Assembly: GCF_017991995.1 (NCBI RefSeq)
Contig: NZ_JAGOPN010000006.1
Location: forward strand, 1-64,000
Reading direction: 5' to 3'
DNA from: Pseudacidovorax sp.
GTDB lineage: Bacteria; Pseudomonadota; Gammaproteobacteria; Burkholderiales; Burkholderiaceae_C
DNA length: 64,000 nucleotides
How positions within the stretch are numbered: the stretch's first letter is position 1; each line of letters opens with the position of its first letter. The notes below the pieces were generated by a model. It worked only from the letters and a program-made list of their open reading frames with translations, had not been told where the DNA came from and searched no databases. Of the stretch, positions 63,468 to 64,000 are shown in pieces. The translations under genes were made by a program, and so were the position numbers.

Positions 63468-63496
63468 GAAGAAACGGCCCGCACAGGGCGGGCCGT
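63468..63496 (-). terminator. Intrinsic terminator after the second pirin gene
   Basis: ACGGCCCGC (63474-63482) and GCGGGCCGT (63488-63496) form a 9-bp stem, followed on the minus strand by TTTCTTC. It lies 12 bp after the pirin stop. Confidence 0.75.
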
Positions 63497-63508
63497 CTCA
63501 TTCTGCGA

Positions 63509-64000
63509 TCACGGCGCCAGGTCGAACACCAGCACCTCGGCGTCCTGGCCGCCGGCCAGGCTCAGCTGCGACTCGGCCGCGATCATCGCCGCATCGCCGC
63601 CCTGCAGGCGCTGGCCGTTGACGTCCAGCGCACCGCGGATCAGGTGCACATAAGCCTTGCGGGCCGGGTCGAGCTTCAGCTCGGCCGTCTCATCGCCGTC
63701 GAACAGACCGGCATAGAGCCGCGCGTCGGCATGCATGCTCACGGCGCCGGCTTCGCCTTCGGGCGCCGCCACCAGGGCCAGCTTGCCGCGCTTGTCGGCC
63801 ACGTCGACCTGCTTCTGCTCATAGCCCGGCGGGATGCCGCGCACATTGGGTTCGATCCAGATCTGCAGGAAGTGCGTGGTCTGGTCGGCCTTGTGGTTGA
63901 ACTCGCTGTGCATCACGCCGCGGCCCGCGCTCATGCGCTGGACGTCGCCGGGCGGGATCGATTCGACGTTGCCCATGCTGTCTTTGTGGGCCAGCTCTCC
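63509..64000 (-). CDS. Pirin-like (YhhW-type) protein, 5' end outside window
   Basis: The visible 163 codons are the C-terminal part of a second pirin. They include GELAHKDSMGNVESIPPGDVQRMSAGRGVMHSEFNH, the YhhW-type motif with conserved HSE, and the second cupin with AYVHLIRGALDVNG. YhhW is a quercetinase-like bicupin. The start lies beyond 64000; the Met at 63976 is internal because conservation continues upstream to the window edge. It shares low similarity with the other pirin at 61337-62284. Confidence 0.88.
   Translation of the reverse strand, partial: GELAHKDSMGNVESIPPGDVQRMSAGRGVMHSEFNHKADQTTHFLQIWIEPNVRGIPPGYEQKQVDVADKRGKLALVAAPEGEAGAVSMHADARLYAGLFDGDETAELKLDPARKAYVHLIRGALDVNGQRLQGGDAAMIAAESQLSLAGGQDAEVLVFDLAP

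Overview
The window is very GC-rich bacterial chromosome. Gene content (RibBX, a FisR-type regulator, DUF748 and DUF349 proteins, kdp with an extra porin gene, the block cysS-alkA-accA near tilS-lysC-tRNA-Ser) points to a betaproteobacterium of the order Burkholderiales, most likely Comamonadaceae. The placement is inferred from gene families and order; no rRNA is present. Almost all sequence is densely coding with many stop/start overlaps.

Layout. 1-717: non-coding, with a REP-like repeat, a perfect hairpin and a CGGCT pentanucleotide tract. 718-10431: a potassium-uptake locus, kdpF-kdpA-kdpB-kdpC then kdpD-kdpE, with three undescribed small ORFs and a TorF-family porin gene built in. 10515-12632: nhaA behind a structured leader (candidate Li+ riboswitch), then tag. 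12708-17695: a sulfide/persulfide locus, with a FisR-like sigma-54 activator diverging from an MBL hydrolase, a sulfurtransferase-SQR-like fusion and a TauE/SafE permease; the two enzyme genes each carry one inactivating lesion. 17868-19141: a DUF4124 protein, a decayed integrase fragment and tRNA-Ser(GCU). 19213-25091: housekeeping genes mainly on the minus strand (tilS-lysC; cysS-alkA-accA), with a plus-strand YkvA-like gene between them. 25296-28780: a TPR lipoprotein-like/secreted protein, exported and cytosolic cyclophilins, lpxH and mtfA. 28928-35510: two large minus-strand genes (DUF349, DUF748). 35511-36148: a gene-free interval holding a promoter-to-terminator minus-strand unit (candidate sRNA) and, divergently, a strong promoter with a structured leader for a lytic transglycosylase. 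37069-39040: ZTP riboswitch-glyA-nrdR. 39226-42320: five type IV pilus minor pilin/pilin genes without pilY1. 42317-50316: ribD-ribE-ribBX-ribH-nusB-aminotransferase-ybgC-tolQRA, nearly all overlapping. 50335-56041: minus strand J-domain protein, pip and dnaE. 56152-58861: DUF2256 protein, FeS-type photolyase and an SDR. 58872-64000: DASS transporter, trhO, two pirins, a flavodoxin-like protein and DoxX.

How the parts work together. KdpDE would sense and respond to potassium limitation and drive kdpFABC; NhaA adds Na+/Li+ export. FisR would sense sulfane sulfur through three cysteines and switch on persulfide/sulfide oxidation from a sigma-54 promoter, but as read here both oxidising enzymes are broken. 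Riboflavin synthesis feeds FMN/FAD to the flavoproteins in the window (photolyase, flavodoxin, SQR-like protein). RibBX has lost its GTP cyclohydrolase II zinc site, so a separate RibA must exist elsewhere. TolQRA and LpxH support the outer membrane.

Most informative points for follow-up: the double lesion in the sulfide operon, the candidate sRNA at 35604-35795, the structured nhaA and transglycosylase leaders, the ZTP riboswitch before glyA, the kdp-associated small proteins, and an FNR-type dyad between the DASS gene and trhO.
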